From contig CANJJE010000005.1 in the NCBI GenBank assembly GCA_947474755.1, forward strand, positions 114,137-178,136: a stretch of 64,000 nt of DNA. The letters run 5' to 3'. The notes under the pieces are model-generated. The model saw only the letters and a program-made list of their open reading frames with translations, did no database searches and was not told the origin of the DNA. This DNA comes from Burkholderiales bacterium (GTDB lineage Bacteria > Pseudomonadota > Gammaproteobacteria > Burkholderiales > Burkholderiaceae_C). Position numbers and translations under genes: made by a program. Positions 53,967 to 62,504 of the stretch are shown piece by piece; the first letter of the stretch is position 1, and each line of letters starts with the position of its first letter.

Positions 53967-55249
53967 GTGCGCCGTCCGCTTCCGTAGGCACGTGGCCCGC
54001 TGTCCTCCGCGAGACCGCCTTCCTGGCCCGCGACCGGTCGGTGTGGGCCTGGTGGCTAGTCGTGCTGTGCCTGTCGGTGCTGGCCGTGTCGGCGGGGCTG
54101 TCAGAGATCCGGCAGCAGAAGGCCACGATCGAACGCCTGGTCGAAGCCGACCGCGCCGATCGCCTGAACGTCCTGAAGACGCAGAAGGACTGGGGCGGCG
54201 CCGCGTACTACAGCTTCCACCTTACCTTCGAACCGCCGTCGGACTTCGCATTCGCGGCGCTGGGTCGGCGCGATGACGTGGCGTGGAAACACCGCGTGAG
54301 GATGCTGGCGTTGGAAGGACAGATCCATGAGCGCGATGTCGGTCATCCCTTGCTGGCCCTGATCGGTCGATTCGACTTCGCCTTCCTCGCGGCCTTCGTG
54401 CTGCCGCTGGTGCTGATCGTGCTGCTGCACGACCTGCACGCCAGCGAGCGCGCGGCAGGGCGCCACGACCTCCTGGCGGCCACCGCCGGTCACCCGGCAA
54501 GGCTGTGGTGGCTACGCGCTGGACTGCGTGCCGGCGGCGTGTTGGTTTGTGCTGCACTACCTTTGCTGGTGGCCGCGGGCCTGAGTGGTAACGCCGCGCC
54601 GACGCTGCTGGCGGCCTGCGCGCTGCTGTTCGTCTACCTGCTGTTCTGGACTATGGTCTGCACGGCTCTTGCGGCCTGGCAGCAAACGGGCGAGGTGATC
54701 CTGGCCACGCTGGTGGCGCTGTGGATTCTGCTGGGTGTCGTGGCCCCGGCCGCCGGCCGCATGGCCATCGACCGTGCGGTGCCCGTGCCATCGGGTGCGG
54801 ACATCATCATGACCCAGCGCGAAGCAGTGAACGACGCCTGGGACCTGCCCAAGACCACCACGATGACGGCCTTCGTCGAACGCCATCCGCAGTGGGCGGC
54901 CTACACCGCTGTCGAACGCCCATTCGAGTGGAAGTGGTACTACGCATTCCAGCAAGTGGGTGACCAGAAGGCGCAGGCGCTGTCGAAGGCCTACACCGCG
55001 GGTCGCAAGGAGCGTGACCGGTTGGCTGGCTGGCTGGCCGTCATCGCACCGCCAGTGCTGCTGGAACGCTCTCTGCAGAAACTGGCGGGGACTGACCTGG
55101 GGACATTGCTGGCTTACGAGGCCAGGGTACGAACCTTTCATGCCTCATTGCGCGATTTCTACTACCCGCGGTTCTTTCTTGACAAGGCCTTCGAACCTCG
55201 CGAACTGGATGGCTTACCTCGCTTTGCTGCGCCAGCGGGCCGCAACTGA
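53963..55249 (+). CDS. ABC-2 type permease, DUF3526-like (second)
   Basis: A 428-residue homologue of the previous protein, whose ATG (53963) overlaps the previous stop. After a membrane helix (about 31-51) there is an extracytoplasmic loop with AYYSFHLTFEPPSDFAFAALGRRDDVAWKHRVRML (about 82-116), four to five helices (about 145-280) and a terminal soluble region with FFLDKAFEPRELDGLP. Paired with the first permease it would form a heterodimeric ABC-2 pore. It is the last gene of the receptor-ABC cassette. Confidence 0.82.
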   Translation: MSAPSASVGTWPAVLRETAFLARDRSVWAWWLVVLCLSVLAVSAGLSEIRQQKATIERLVEADRADRLNVLKTQKDWGGAAYYSFHLTFEPPSDFAFAALGRRDDVAWKHRVRMLALEGQIHERDVGHPLLALIGRFDFAFLAAFVLPLVLIVLLHDLHASERAAGRHDLLAATAGHPARLWWLRAGLRAGGVLVCAALPLLVAAGLSGNAAPTLLAACALLFVYLLFWTMVCTALAAWQQTGEVILATLVALWILLGVVAPAAGRMAIDRAVPVPSGADIIMTQREAVNDAWDLPKTTTMTAFVERHPQWAAYTAVERPFEWKWYYAFQQVGDQKAQALSKAYTAGRKERDRLAGWLAVIAPPVLLERSLQKLAGTDLGTLLAYEARVRTFHASLRDFYYPRFFLDKAFEPRELDGLPRFAAPAGRN

Positions 55250-55415
55250 GCGCCGATGATGCCTGCCCCAAGGTTTGGGCAATTGGATGGCTTCGCATGA
55301 GGGTCGGGTTCGGTCGACCTCCCCGGAGGCTCTGGAGTCAAGGACCCGTCTTGCGCGATGGTAGACAAGCCACGCATTGGGCAGACGTCATGCTTAGCTG
55401 CGCTCGCGGCGAGAG
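55250..55415. other. Intergenic region between the two metallophore-type systems
   Basis: About 165 bases between convergent gene groups. A small CCCAA/TTGGG hairpin and a CCTCC/GGAGG hairpin are visible, but no strong terminator with a T run. Nothing else is seen. Confidence 0.4.
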
Positions 55416-55802
55416 TCATCTTGGTACGTGTGGGGATGTCGGCAGTGGCGCTGGCAGTCGCGCCAGGATCCCCTCGCGCAATCGCTCAGGCCGCGCCGTG
55501 CGGGTCATGAAACCATCGTCACTGGCCAGGTGTAAGGCTGCGCAGGCCAATACCTGTTCGGCGCTGGTCTCATCGGCCGGCAGGTCGCCGAAGAAGTAGG
55601 TGGTCTTGCCGGGAGCCTGCAGCGCCACGGTGCAGTGGCGGTGACAGCCGCTCATGCACTCCACGGGGCGGATGGCGAAAGCCAATTCGTCGCGCAGGGC
55701 GATGTTCTCGATGGCTTCGAGCAGCGCACGCCCAGGGCGTGGATGATCTCGCGGCAATTCGGCCGGGCGGCAGAGTACGCAAACAAGAATCTCAGTGGTC
55801 AT
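55416..55802 (-). CDS. DUF1636 family protein
   Basis: A 128-residue small protein with a thioredoxin-like [2Fe-2S]-type cysteine layout: Cys8 and Cys11 near the start, then Cys49, Cys53 and Cys57 in CMSGCHRHC. It matches DUF1636, a family often found beside cobW- and metal-uptake genes. A metal-binding or metal-delivery role is plausible but not known. The start at 55802 overlaps the stop of the broken DUF1826 frame, and it is the last gene of the operon. Confidence 0.78.
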   Translation of the reverse strand: MTTEILVCVLCRPAELPRDHPRPGRALLEAIENIALRDELAFAIRPVECMSGCHRHCTVALQAPGKTTYFFGDLPADETSAEQVLACAALHLASDDGFMTRTARPERLREGILARLPAPLPTSPHVPR

Positions 55803-56187
55803 AAACAACGCTCCATGTGTAATGGACGGGCAGCATCGAGCGCCAGAACCAGACGCGCCAGCCCGGTGTCGGAGATGCGAAGTGAACGGTGCACGATGCC
55901 GCTGTCATGCTGCTGGACAGGCCAACCGCAGCCTTTGAACAAGGCAACTTCGCCCGCTTGCAGGTCCATCGCCTGGGGTGCCTTGTCATCAGGTTGATCC
56001 ATCATCGAAGTGCCCATGGCGGGTGGCGCCTATTGCGTGCCAGGGCCTCGGTAAGTGCAGATCGGCCGCAGTTGCGCGGTGCGGATTTGCGCCACAGCGG
56101 GAAAGCTGGCGACGAGGCCGGGCAATGTCGCCAACCACATCCGCACTGCGCCCGATGCACACGACCGACAGCACAGTTCTGAGCCGG
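55799..56187 (-). pseudogene. DUF1826 family pseudogene with in-frame amber codon
   Basis: One minus-strand frame from after the permease stop encodes MWLATLPGLVASFPAVAQ, a LRPICTYRGPGTQ motif and, after the stop, LQAGEVALFKGCGWP and VHRSL, which match the C-terminal part of DUF1826. A TAG (56030-56032) sits exactly where the family has Trp after YRGPGTQ, consistent with TGG to TAG. The N-terminal half is missing and the Cys/His region normally before TYRGPGT appears deleted. It overlaps the DUF1636 start by 4 bases. Confidence 0.65.
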
Positions 56188-57201
56188 TCAAGCGGCTGCC
56201 GTGCCACGCTGCCATAACAGCCCGATGACAAAGGCGGCCCCGATGCTGGCGGTGACGATGCCCACGGGAAGCTCCTGCGGCGCCATGAGCACGCGCGCGA
56301 GCAAGTCGCTGCCCAGCAGCAGAAGCGCGCCCATCAAGGCGCAAGCGGGCACCAGCGCGGCGTGCAGCAAACCAGCCGAGCGGCGCATGAGGTGCGGCAC
56401 CATCAACCCTACGAAGCCGATGACGCCCGCCAAGGCCACGCAGCAGGCGGTGGCCAATGCGGTGACGATGAGCACCTCCCTGCGCAGGCGCTGTGGCGCA
56501 ACGCCCAGGCTATGCGCCACCTCGTCACCGGCCAGCAAGGCGTCCAGCGCGCGGTGTTTGGCTGCCACGAAGAGGGTCAGAGACAGGCAACCGGCCAAGG
56601 CCAGCGCCAGGTTGTCCCAGCGCGCCTGGCCCAGGCCACCCAGAGACCAGAAAAGGACCGAGTGCGCCGCACGCTGGTCGCCAGCAAACACCAGAACATG
56701 CGTCAAGGCACCGAACAGGAATGACATAGCCAGACCCGCCAGCACGATGGGCTCTGCTCCGTGCCCCGCGCTGCGCTGCGCCAGCAGCAGCACGCCACCG
56801 GCGGCCACCAGCCCACCAGCAAACGCCGCCACGGGAAGCGTCCAGACACCGAAGCGCTCACCCGTCAGCGAAATCACCGCCACCGCACCGGCAGCAGCCC
56901 CAGAAGACAACCCGAACAGAAACGGGTCGGCCAAGTCATTGCGCGTAGCCGTTTGCAACAGTGCGCCAGACATCGCCAGAGTGGCGCCCACCAGCACTGC
57001 CAGCAGCACACGAGGCAGGCGTAAGTCGACCACGATGGCGCGGGTGGCGGCTTCGGCCACGTTCAAGGTGGCATCGCCAGGTGACATCAGGCTGGCCCAC
57101 ACGCTGCCCGCCGCAATGTGCGTGCCGCCCAGGCTGAGACCCAGCACCAGAAACAACGGCAGGCCTGCCGTCAACGTGGCATGAACGTGCCAGGGCTTCA
57201 T
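56188..57201 (-). CDS. FecCD family ABC transporter permease
   Basis: A 337-residue inner-membrane protein with about ten hydrophobic helices, of the BtuC/FhuB/FecCD family that imports iron-siderophores, heme or cobalamin. Characteristic stretches are VDLRLPRVLLAVLVGATLAMSGALLQTATRNDLADP (about 54-89) and a VLIVTALATACCVALAGVIGFVGLMVPHLMRR coupling-helix segment (about 248-279). The start overlaps the binding-protein stop by 4 bases. Confidence 0.92.
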   Translation of the reverse strand: MKPWHVHATLTAGLPLFLVLGLSLGGTHIAAGSVWASLMSPGDATLNVAEAATRAIVVDLRLPRVLLAVLVGATLAMSGALLQTATRNDLADPFLFGLSSGAAAGAVAVISLTGERFGVWTLPVAAFAGGLVAAGGVLLLAQRSAGHGAEPIVLAGLAMSFLFGALTHVLVFAGDQRAAHSVLFWSLGGLGQARWDNLALALAGCLSLTLFVAAKHRALDALLAGDEVAHSLGVAPQRLRREVLIVTALATACCVALAGVIGFVGLMVPHLMRRSAGLLHAALVPACALMGALLLLGSDLLARVLMAPQELPVGIVTASIGAAFVIGLLWQRGTAAA

Positions 57202-58172
57202 GGCGCAAGCGCGTTCAAGGCGCGGGACAGCTTCTCAACGGCATCAATGTTGGCTGGGCCGGGTGTGAGCTCGGCATAACGCATGGCGATGAAGCGCTGG
57301 TGCTTCACGGCACTGGTGTGGCGCATGGCTGGGTGTGCCTGCAAGGTGGCCATCAAGCGGCTCGGGCCTGCGCCGTCCTGGTAGTCCAGCAGGATCAAGA
57401 ACTGGGGGTCGCGCGCGGCCACTGCCTCCCACGAACTGTGGGCCCAGCTGGTCCGCATGTCGTCCATGATGTTTCGGCCGCCCGCTGCTTCGATCACTGC
57501 CGTGGCCATGGCTGCAGCACCGGCGGTAAAGGGTTTGTCTTCGCCAGAGTCGTAGACGAATACCCGCAGAGGTGTGACGTTCGGTGATGCCACCGCGGTG
57601 GGACTCTGCACCAAGGCCTGCAAACGCTGGCGCCACTGCGTCACCAGGGCCTCGGCGCGCAGGCGCTGGCCGAACACGGTGCCCAGGCGCAGCATGTCGT
57701 TGTAGAGCAGGTCCATAGTGGCGCGAGGGCGCTGTTGCCCGGTGTGGACACAACTCTCAGTCAACACCAGCGTAGGGATGCCATGCCGTGCCAGCGTGGC
57801 GGGCGTCACGTCACTACCGGGCTTCATGCCGTAGTACCAGCCGGCGAAGAACAGGTCTGGGCGCGCTGCCAACAGGTTTTCAAGCGTGGGGTACTTGGGT
57901 GCCAGCTCAGGAATGGCACCCAGCGCGGCTTTGAAGCTGGCATCGGTCTTGTACCAACCGGTGATGCCCGTGACGCCTGCAATCTGCGCCTGCAGGCCCA
58001 GCGCCAGGGCCATCTCGGTCATGTTCAAGTCGTGGATCACCGCGCGCTGCGGCGGCGCGGTGATGCGCAGCGGCGTGCCGCAGTTGTCCACCGTGACAGG
58101 AAATGCGTGAACGCCGCAGACCATGCTGATGCCGAGCAGGAGCAGTCCGCACCCGTTCACGAGGCGTGTCAT
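57198..58172 (-). CDS. ABC transporter periplasmic substrate-binding protein (FecB/BtuF family)
   Basis: A 324-residue secreted binding protein; signal peptide about 1-23 (MTRLVNGCGLLLLGISMVCG). Class III two-lobed fold: PPQRAVIHDLNMTEMALALGLQ (about 40-61), LENLLAARPDLFFAGWYYGM (about 95-114) and a long interdomain helix. It delivers a metallophore or vitamin B12-like ligand to the FecCD permease. A longer frame (58196) lacks a better signal. Substrate unassigned. Confidence 0.9.
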   Translation of the reverse strand: MTRLVNGCGLLLLGISMVCGVHAFPVTVDNCGTPLRITAPPQRAVIHDLNMTEMALALGLQAQIAGVTGITGWYKTDASFKAALGAIPELAPKYPTLENLLAARPDLFFAGWYYGMKPGSDVTPATLARHGIPTLVLTESCVHTGQQRPRATMDLLYNDMLRLGTVFGQRLRAEALVTQWRQRLQALVQSPTAVASPNVTPLRVFVYDSGEDKPFTAGAAAMATAVIEAAGGRNIMDDMRTSWAHSSWEAVAARDPQFLILLDYQDGAGPSRLMATLQAHPAMRHTSAVKHQRFIAMRYAELTPGPANIDAVEKLSRALNALAP

Positions 58173-58960
58173 GCAGCCAGCTTCTCGAAGACCCACAGAT
58201 CGCGTTGCTCCTGCGGGTGTCGGGTGCGCACCAGGGCCATGCCGAAGACCCGCGCCACCAGGGGTGCCGTCATGGTTTCTTCCGGAGAACCTTGCCCCAC
58301 CACGCGGCCACCGCTCACCACCACCACGCGGTCGGCAAAGCCCGCCACCAGCGACAACTCATGCAGGGCCGCCACCACTGTGATGCCGAGGCCTCGCACC
58401 AGATCCAGCAGTTCGACACGGGCACGCAGGTCCAGGTGGTTGGTGGGTTCATCCAGCACCAGCAGCGCTGGCTCCTGCGCCAGCGCCCTCGCCAGGTGGG
58501 CACGCTGGCGCTCGCCACCCGACAGCGTGTGCAGCCCCCGCTGCGCGGCGCCTTGCAAACCGCACAGCTGCAACGCATGGGCCACCACTTCGCGGTGGTG
58601 CGCGCTGGCGCAGCGTCCCTGGTGAGGCACGCGGCCCAGGCCCACGTAGTCGTGCACACGCAGGCGCAGATCGGCGTGTTCGGTCTGGCCTACGGTGGCC
58701 ACCTGGTGCAGGTGGGGCTGCACACTGGGAGGTGCGCCAAGTTGAGCGTGCCCTGGCAACTGACCCACCTGGACACGGCCCGCTGTGTGCCGCAAGCGAC
58801 CGCTGATGAGACCCAGCAAGCTGCTCTTGCCCGCGCCATTGGGCCCGATCACGGCGCATCGTTCACCCGCACCCACGGCCATGTTGATGCCATCCAGCAG
58901 CACCACACCCTGCGCGGTTTGAAGGCTGACACCCTCCATCTGAACCGATGCGCAACCCAT
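58169..58960 (-). CDS. ABC transporter ATP-binding protein (FecE/BtuD family)
   Basis: A 263-residue ATPase: Walker A GPNGAGKS (39-46), Q-loop region, signature LSGGERQR, Walker B LLVLDEPTNHLDL and the H-loop ALHELSLVAGF. It pairs with the FecCD permease and the binding protein to form a class II importer. The start at 58960 (MGCASVQMEGVSLQ) is 8 bases after the TonB receptor stop; a longer frame to 59050 would lie inside the receptor gene. Confidence 0.92.
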   Translation of the reverse strand: MGCASVQMEGVSLQTAQGVVLLDGINMAVGAGERCAVIGPNGAGKSSLLGLISGRLRHTAGRVQVGQLPGHAQLGAPPSVQPHLHQVATVGQTEHADLRLRVHDYVGLGRVPHQGRCASAHHREVVAHALQLCGLQGAAQRGLHTLSGGERQRAHLARALAQEPALLVLDEPTNHLDLRARVELLDLVRGLGITVVAALHELSLVAGFADRVVVVSGGRVVGQGSPEETMTAPLVARVFGMALVRTRHPQEQRDLWVFEKLAA

Positions 58961-58968
58961 GCCGCGCC

Positions 58969-61239
58969 TCAGAACTGCAAATTGAGTGACAGCTCCACGG
59001 TGCGCGGCGCGCCCAGCAGGATCTGATCCGGGTAGAACGGGTCGCTCCACAAGGCATAGCTGCGATCGGTGAGGTTGCGCACGCGCAGGCTCAGTCGCGT
59101 GCGGGGCTGCAGATCCACCGCGACGGCAGCATCAGCCACGGTGTAGGCAGCCAACTTCACGGTGTTGGCGTCGCTGTGGAATCGCTCGCCGACCCGGCGC
59201 ACGGAGCCCGACAGTTCCGTCGGCCAGTCGCCGCCCCAACGGTAGGTAACGCCGGCATTCGTCACCAGCTTGGGTGCGTTGGGCGGTCTGTTGCCACTGA
59301 GTGAGCCGCTGGTGGTGCTGTAGTCCTCATAACGGGTACGGTTGAGCGCCACGTTGCCCCACACGTACCAGCCGTGCGCCGCGCGCCATGACGCCGAGAG
59401 TTCGGCCCCGTGTGACGCTTGCTTGCCCGCCAGCGCCAGCGCCTGGCCTCCCTGTGCTGCGTAGACGTTGCGGCGCACGGTGTCGTAAAGCGCCAGCGTC
59501 CATTCACCACGCTGTGACCAGAAGCTTTGCTTCACACCCACTTCCACGGTGCGCGTACGCGTCAGGTCCAGGGGCTGGTTGGCGCGCAGCAAGAACAGGT
59601 TGTTCGCAGCCACGTCGGCAGCCGTGGCGTACTGGCCATAGAGCGTGAGATCTGGCGTCAGGTCCCAGGTCAGACCCAGCCGACCAGTCGTTGGTCGCCA
59701 CGTTTTGCCGAACGGGAAGCCCGGGCGTTGAACACCGGCGGCGTTGGCCGAACTGCGGTCCAGTTCGATCGACTCGTGACGCAAGCCCGCGATGATCGCC
59801 ACGCCCGGGCTCACGACCAGACGGTCTTCAACAGCCAGCGCCACGTTGGTGATGTCGGAGGTTTGCCGCTGTTTTGTAAGCAGGCCGTAGGTGCCACGCT
59901 GCGGGGCCACCAGACTCACGCTGTCGCCAGGGAAATTGGCCGCACCGGGCCGCTCAAACTGCGTGTCGGCCCACTCCAGCGCTACAACCAAGCGGTTGCG
60001 CAAACCGCCAATGGGCGCGTCCCATTGCAGTTCGCTCTTGTTGCCCACTGTGGTCTGATCATGGGCCACGTAGAAGCGCTCACGGTCCACCAGACCGGTG
60101 CCAGCATTGAAAGCCGTCACTTCGTTGTTGAACCACTCGCGATCAGCGCTGAAACGGTAGAACTGGGTGCGCAAGGTCAAGTCCGTGCTGACCTGCCAAT
60201 CGGCGCCCAGGCGCAGCCAGCGTTCTTCTGCTTCGTTGCGGTTGTCCAGCACGTTGTAGTTGGTGCGACGCGTTCGGCGATCGATGGTCACCGCGCCCAG
60301 GTCGCTGCCGTTGAAGCCCGACACGTACGTGCCCGACACCACGCCCGATTTGCCTTGCACGCCTGGCGCCGCGACCGACACCAGCGGCGTACCCCAGTAC
60401 GCGCTGCTGTCGTCTTCCTTGAACTCGACCGCACCAAACAGTTTCAAGCCTGGCTGGGCGTACCAGTCCAAGCCTCCTGACAGATGCCAGTTTTCATGGC
60501 GCGTGTCTTTGATGAAACCATTGCCAGCCGAGCGGTTGAGGTCGATGCGGTAGTCCAGGCTTTCCACTGCCGTGGTGCCACCCGAGCCAAAGCCGCTGCG
60601 CACGGCACCGTACGAGCCTGTGGAAAGATTCAGTTCGTGCTGCGGCTTGCCGCGTTGCGGTTGCCGCGTCACGAAGTTCACCGCACCGCCAGAAGCCCCT
60701 TCACCGGACATCAGCGAGGCGGGGCCTTTCAGGAACTCGATGCGCTCGAGGTTGCCCACGTCCATCACACGCGAGGTCATGTTGGGCGGCCCGATCTTCA
60801 GGCCGTTGTACAGCGTGTTGATCTGACTGTTGGCAAAGCCACGCATCGAGAAGTTGGCCGGCTCGGCAGGGAAGTCACCTGCCGTCACCCCCGTGGCTGC
60901 GAGGGCCGCCTCAGTGACACTGCGCGCACCTCGCTCGCGCAGCAGGCTCTGGGAAAGCACTTCGATCGACGCAGGCGTTTCCCGCAGGGTCAGGCCCAGG
61001 CGAGAGGCCGAACCCGACGGCTGCTGCAACGCGGGTTGCTCGCGCTCGCCGACGATGGTCACCCGCGGCAACGCGGTCTGGCTCGGCTCGGCAGCTTGGG
61101 CGGGTTGGGCCAGCACTTGGCCGCTGTGGATCAACACAGCCAGCGACGCAATCCACCTCGCGGTCTGCAGTTGTGAAGTCATGGGGACTGTCTGGAGTTG
61201 TGAAGTCATGGGGACTGGTTTGCGAGTGAGCTTTGACAT
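58969..61239 (-). CDS. TonB-dependent receptor (metallophore/siderophore type)
   Basis: A 756-residue outer-membrane receptor with a TonB-box-like ALPRVTIVGEREQ, a plug (ANFSMRGFANSQINTLYNGLKIGP, RIEFLKGPASLMSGEGASGGAVNFVTRQP) and a barrel ending in the Phe of LSLNLQF. A 27-bp tandem duplication (61163-61216) duplicates VPMTSQLQT in the signal region. The start is uncertain: 61239, 61209 and 61182 are all possible, and 61239 is used. It lies 4 bases after cobW and before the ABC genes, so it is the receptor of that importer. Confidence 0.92.
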   Translation of the reverse strand: MSKLTRKPVPMTSQLQTVPMTSQLQTARWIASLAVLIHSGQVLAQPAQAAEPSQTALPRVTIVGEREQPALQQPSGSASRLGLTLRETPASIEVLSQSLLRERGARSVTEAALAATGVTAGDFPAEPANFSMRGFANSQINTLYNGLKIGPPNMTSRVMDVGNLERIEFLKGPASLMSGEGASGGAVNFVTRQPQRGKPQHELNLSTGSYGAVRSGFGSGGTTAVESLDYRIDLNRSAGNGFIKDTRHENWHLSGGLDWYAQPGLKLFGAVEFKEDDSSAYWGTPLVSVAAPGVQGKSGVVSGTYVSGFNGSDLGAVTIDRRTRRTNYNVLDNRNEAEERWLRLGADWQVSTDLTLRTQFYRFSADREWFNNEVTAFNAGTGLVDRERFYVAHDQTTVGNKSELQWDAPIGGLRNRLVVALEWADTQFERPGAANFPGDSVSLVAPQRGTYGLLTKQRQTSDITNVALAVEDRLVVSPGVAIIAGLRHESIELDRSSANAAGVQRPGFPFGKTWRPTTGRLGLTWDLTPDLTLYGQYATAADVAANNLFLLRANQPLDLTRTRTVEVGVKQSFWSQRGEWTLALYDTVRRNVYAAQGGQALALAGKQASHGAELSASWRAAHGWYVWGNVALNRTRYEDYSTTSGSLSGNRPPNAPKLVTNAGVTYRWGGDWPTELSGSVRRVGERFHSDANTVKLAAYTVADAAVAVDLQPRTRLSLRVRNLTDRSYALWSDPFYPDQILLGAPRTVELSLNLQF
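61163..61216. repeat. 27-bp tandem duplication in the signal-peptide region of the TonB receptor
   Basis: Two direct copies (61163-61189 and 61190-61216) differ by a single base. Because the unit is a multiple of three and contains an ATG, the reading frame is kept and a possible start codon is duplicated. It is likely a recent slippage event. Confidence 0.92.
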
Positions 61240-61243
61240 GGCT

Positions 61244-62239
61244 TCAGCGCTGCGGCGCCTGCCGAACACCGGCTACGCATTGCGCCAATCCATCCAGCAA
61301 CACGTCCTTTGGCATGACGCGGCCGATGAAGACCATCTTGGATTCGCGCTTTTCGCTCCGCTTCCAGGCCGCGCCCGGCTCCGAGGCCATCAGCATGTGC
61401 ACACCCTGGTAGACGACACGCCTGTCGATGCCCTTGATGTTGAGCACACCCTTGTAGCGCATCAGCTTCGCGCCATAGATCTGCACGATGGAGCCAAGAA
61501 AGGCCTCGACACGTTTCAAGTCCAGCGGCTTGCTCTCGCGGAATACGAACGACGTGACGTCATCGTCATGCTCGTGGTCGACGTCAGTCAGGAAGTCGGG
61601 GTCGATCTCGAGAATGGTGTTCAGGTCGAAGCCCCGGATGTCCAGCAAGTCGTCGATCGAGGCGACGCCATGCTTCGCCTCGCCGATCCTGGCGCGCGGG
61701 TTCATCTTCACCAGACGCTGACGCAACTCGTCCACGTTGTGGGGTTGCACCACGTCGGTCTTGGTGATGAGAATGCGGTCGGCAAAGCCGACTTGCTCCT
61801 GCGCTTCGTGGTGCTCATCGAGTTGCGCGGGCGCATGCTTGGCATCGACCATGGTGACGATGGCGTCCAGCAGGTACTGCCGGCCGATCTCGTCTTCAAC
61901 GAAGAAGGTCTGCGCCACTGGCGCCGGGTCGGCCAGCCCGGTGGTCTCGATGATCACCCGGTCGAAGTGAAGCGTGCCGGCGGTCTTCTTGGCGTGCAAC
62001 TCACCCAGTATGCGCACCAGGTCGCCGCGCACGGTGCAGCAGATGCAGCCGTTGTTCATCTCGATGATCTGCTCGTCGCGGTCTTGCACCAGCAGTTCGT
62101 TGTCGATGCCGGCCTCGCCGAACTCGTTCTCGATGACGGCGATGCGATGACCGTGCTGTTCCTTCAGGATGCGGTTGAGCAGCGTGGTCTTGCCGCTGCC
62201 CAGGAAGCCGGTGAGGATAGTGACGGGGATTGGGTTCAT
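61244..62239 (-). CDS. CobW/COG0523 family GTPase (zinc metallochaperone-type)
   Basis: A 331-residue G3E P-loop GTPase. Walker A GFLGSGKT (11-18) is followed by the metal-binding CICC motif (65-68, CXCC), the ITKTDVV G4-like motif, and a CobW C-terminal domain. COG0523 proteins such as ZigA and ZNG1 deliver zinc or other metals to target proteins, and are often induced under zinc limitation. The His/Glu/Asp-rich stretch (DVDHEHDDD, about 218-226) is typical. It starts [10 protein letters not shown] at 62239; the nearby Zur-like regulator is divergent. Confidence 0.92.
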   Translation of the reverse strand: MNPIPVTILTGFLGSGKTTLLNRILKEQHGHRIAVIENEFGEAGIDNELLVQDRDEQIIEMNNGCICCTVRGDLVRILGELHAKKTAGTLHFDRVIIETTGLADPAPVAQTFFVEDEIGRQYLLDAIVTMVDAKHAPAQLDEHHEAQEQVGFADRILITKTDVVQPHNVDELRQRLVKMNPRARIGEAKHGVASIDDLLDIRGFDLNTILEIDPDFLTDVDHEHDDDVTSFVFRESKPLDLKRVEAFLGSIVQIYGAKLMRYKGVLNIKGIDRRVVYQGVHMLMASEPGAAWKRSEKRESKMVFIGRVMPKDVLLDGLAQCVAGVRQAPQR

Positions 62240-62504
62240 GGTCAGGTTCCTGTCGAAGTTCATGTCAGGGCGCGGCGCACCCGTTCAAACCATTGCTGCA
62301 CATGCAGCCGATGCGCGTCGCCATGGAGCCGTGCGAATCGCCGCGACTCTTCATGGCTCGCGGTGCGCCGCGCTGCCAGCTGCTACTCGGCGCAGGCGCG
62401 GGTTGGTCATGGCGGCTGCGATCGATACACACATCGGATGCGCTCTAGATCGTAATGGTAACGCATTATCAGTAGAGGGCCCTGGAATCCGGTAACCTCC
62501 ACCC
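62240..62504. other. Divergent intergenic region between cobW and the Zur-like gene
   Basis: About 265 bases hold the promoters of both directions. The dyad at 62453-62468 lies on the regulator side. The rest of the 214-base cobW leader shows no recognised riboswitch. Confidence 0.5.
62453..62468 (+). promoter_or_regulatory. Possible Zur operator
   Basis: The perfect dyad TAATG (62453-62457) / CATTA (62464-62468), with a 6-base GTAACG spacer, is 36 bases before the Zur-like start and in the divergent region. The site does not match the gammaproteobacterial Zur box in full, so assignment rests on position and symmetry. Confidence 0.45.

Noticed and set aside
62240-62504. Search for a cobalamin riboswitch upstream of cobW and the TonB receptor
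   Set aside because: No B12-box-like segment (GCCACTG and surrounding pairs) was found, so vitamin B12 control is not supported.
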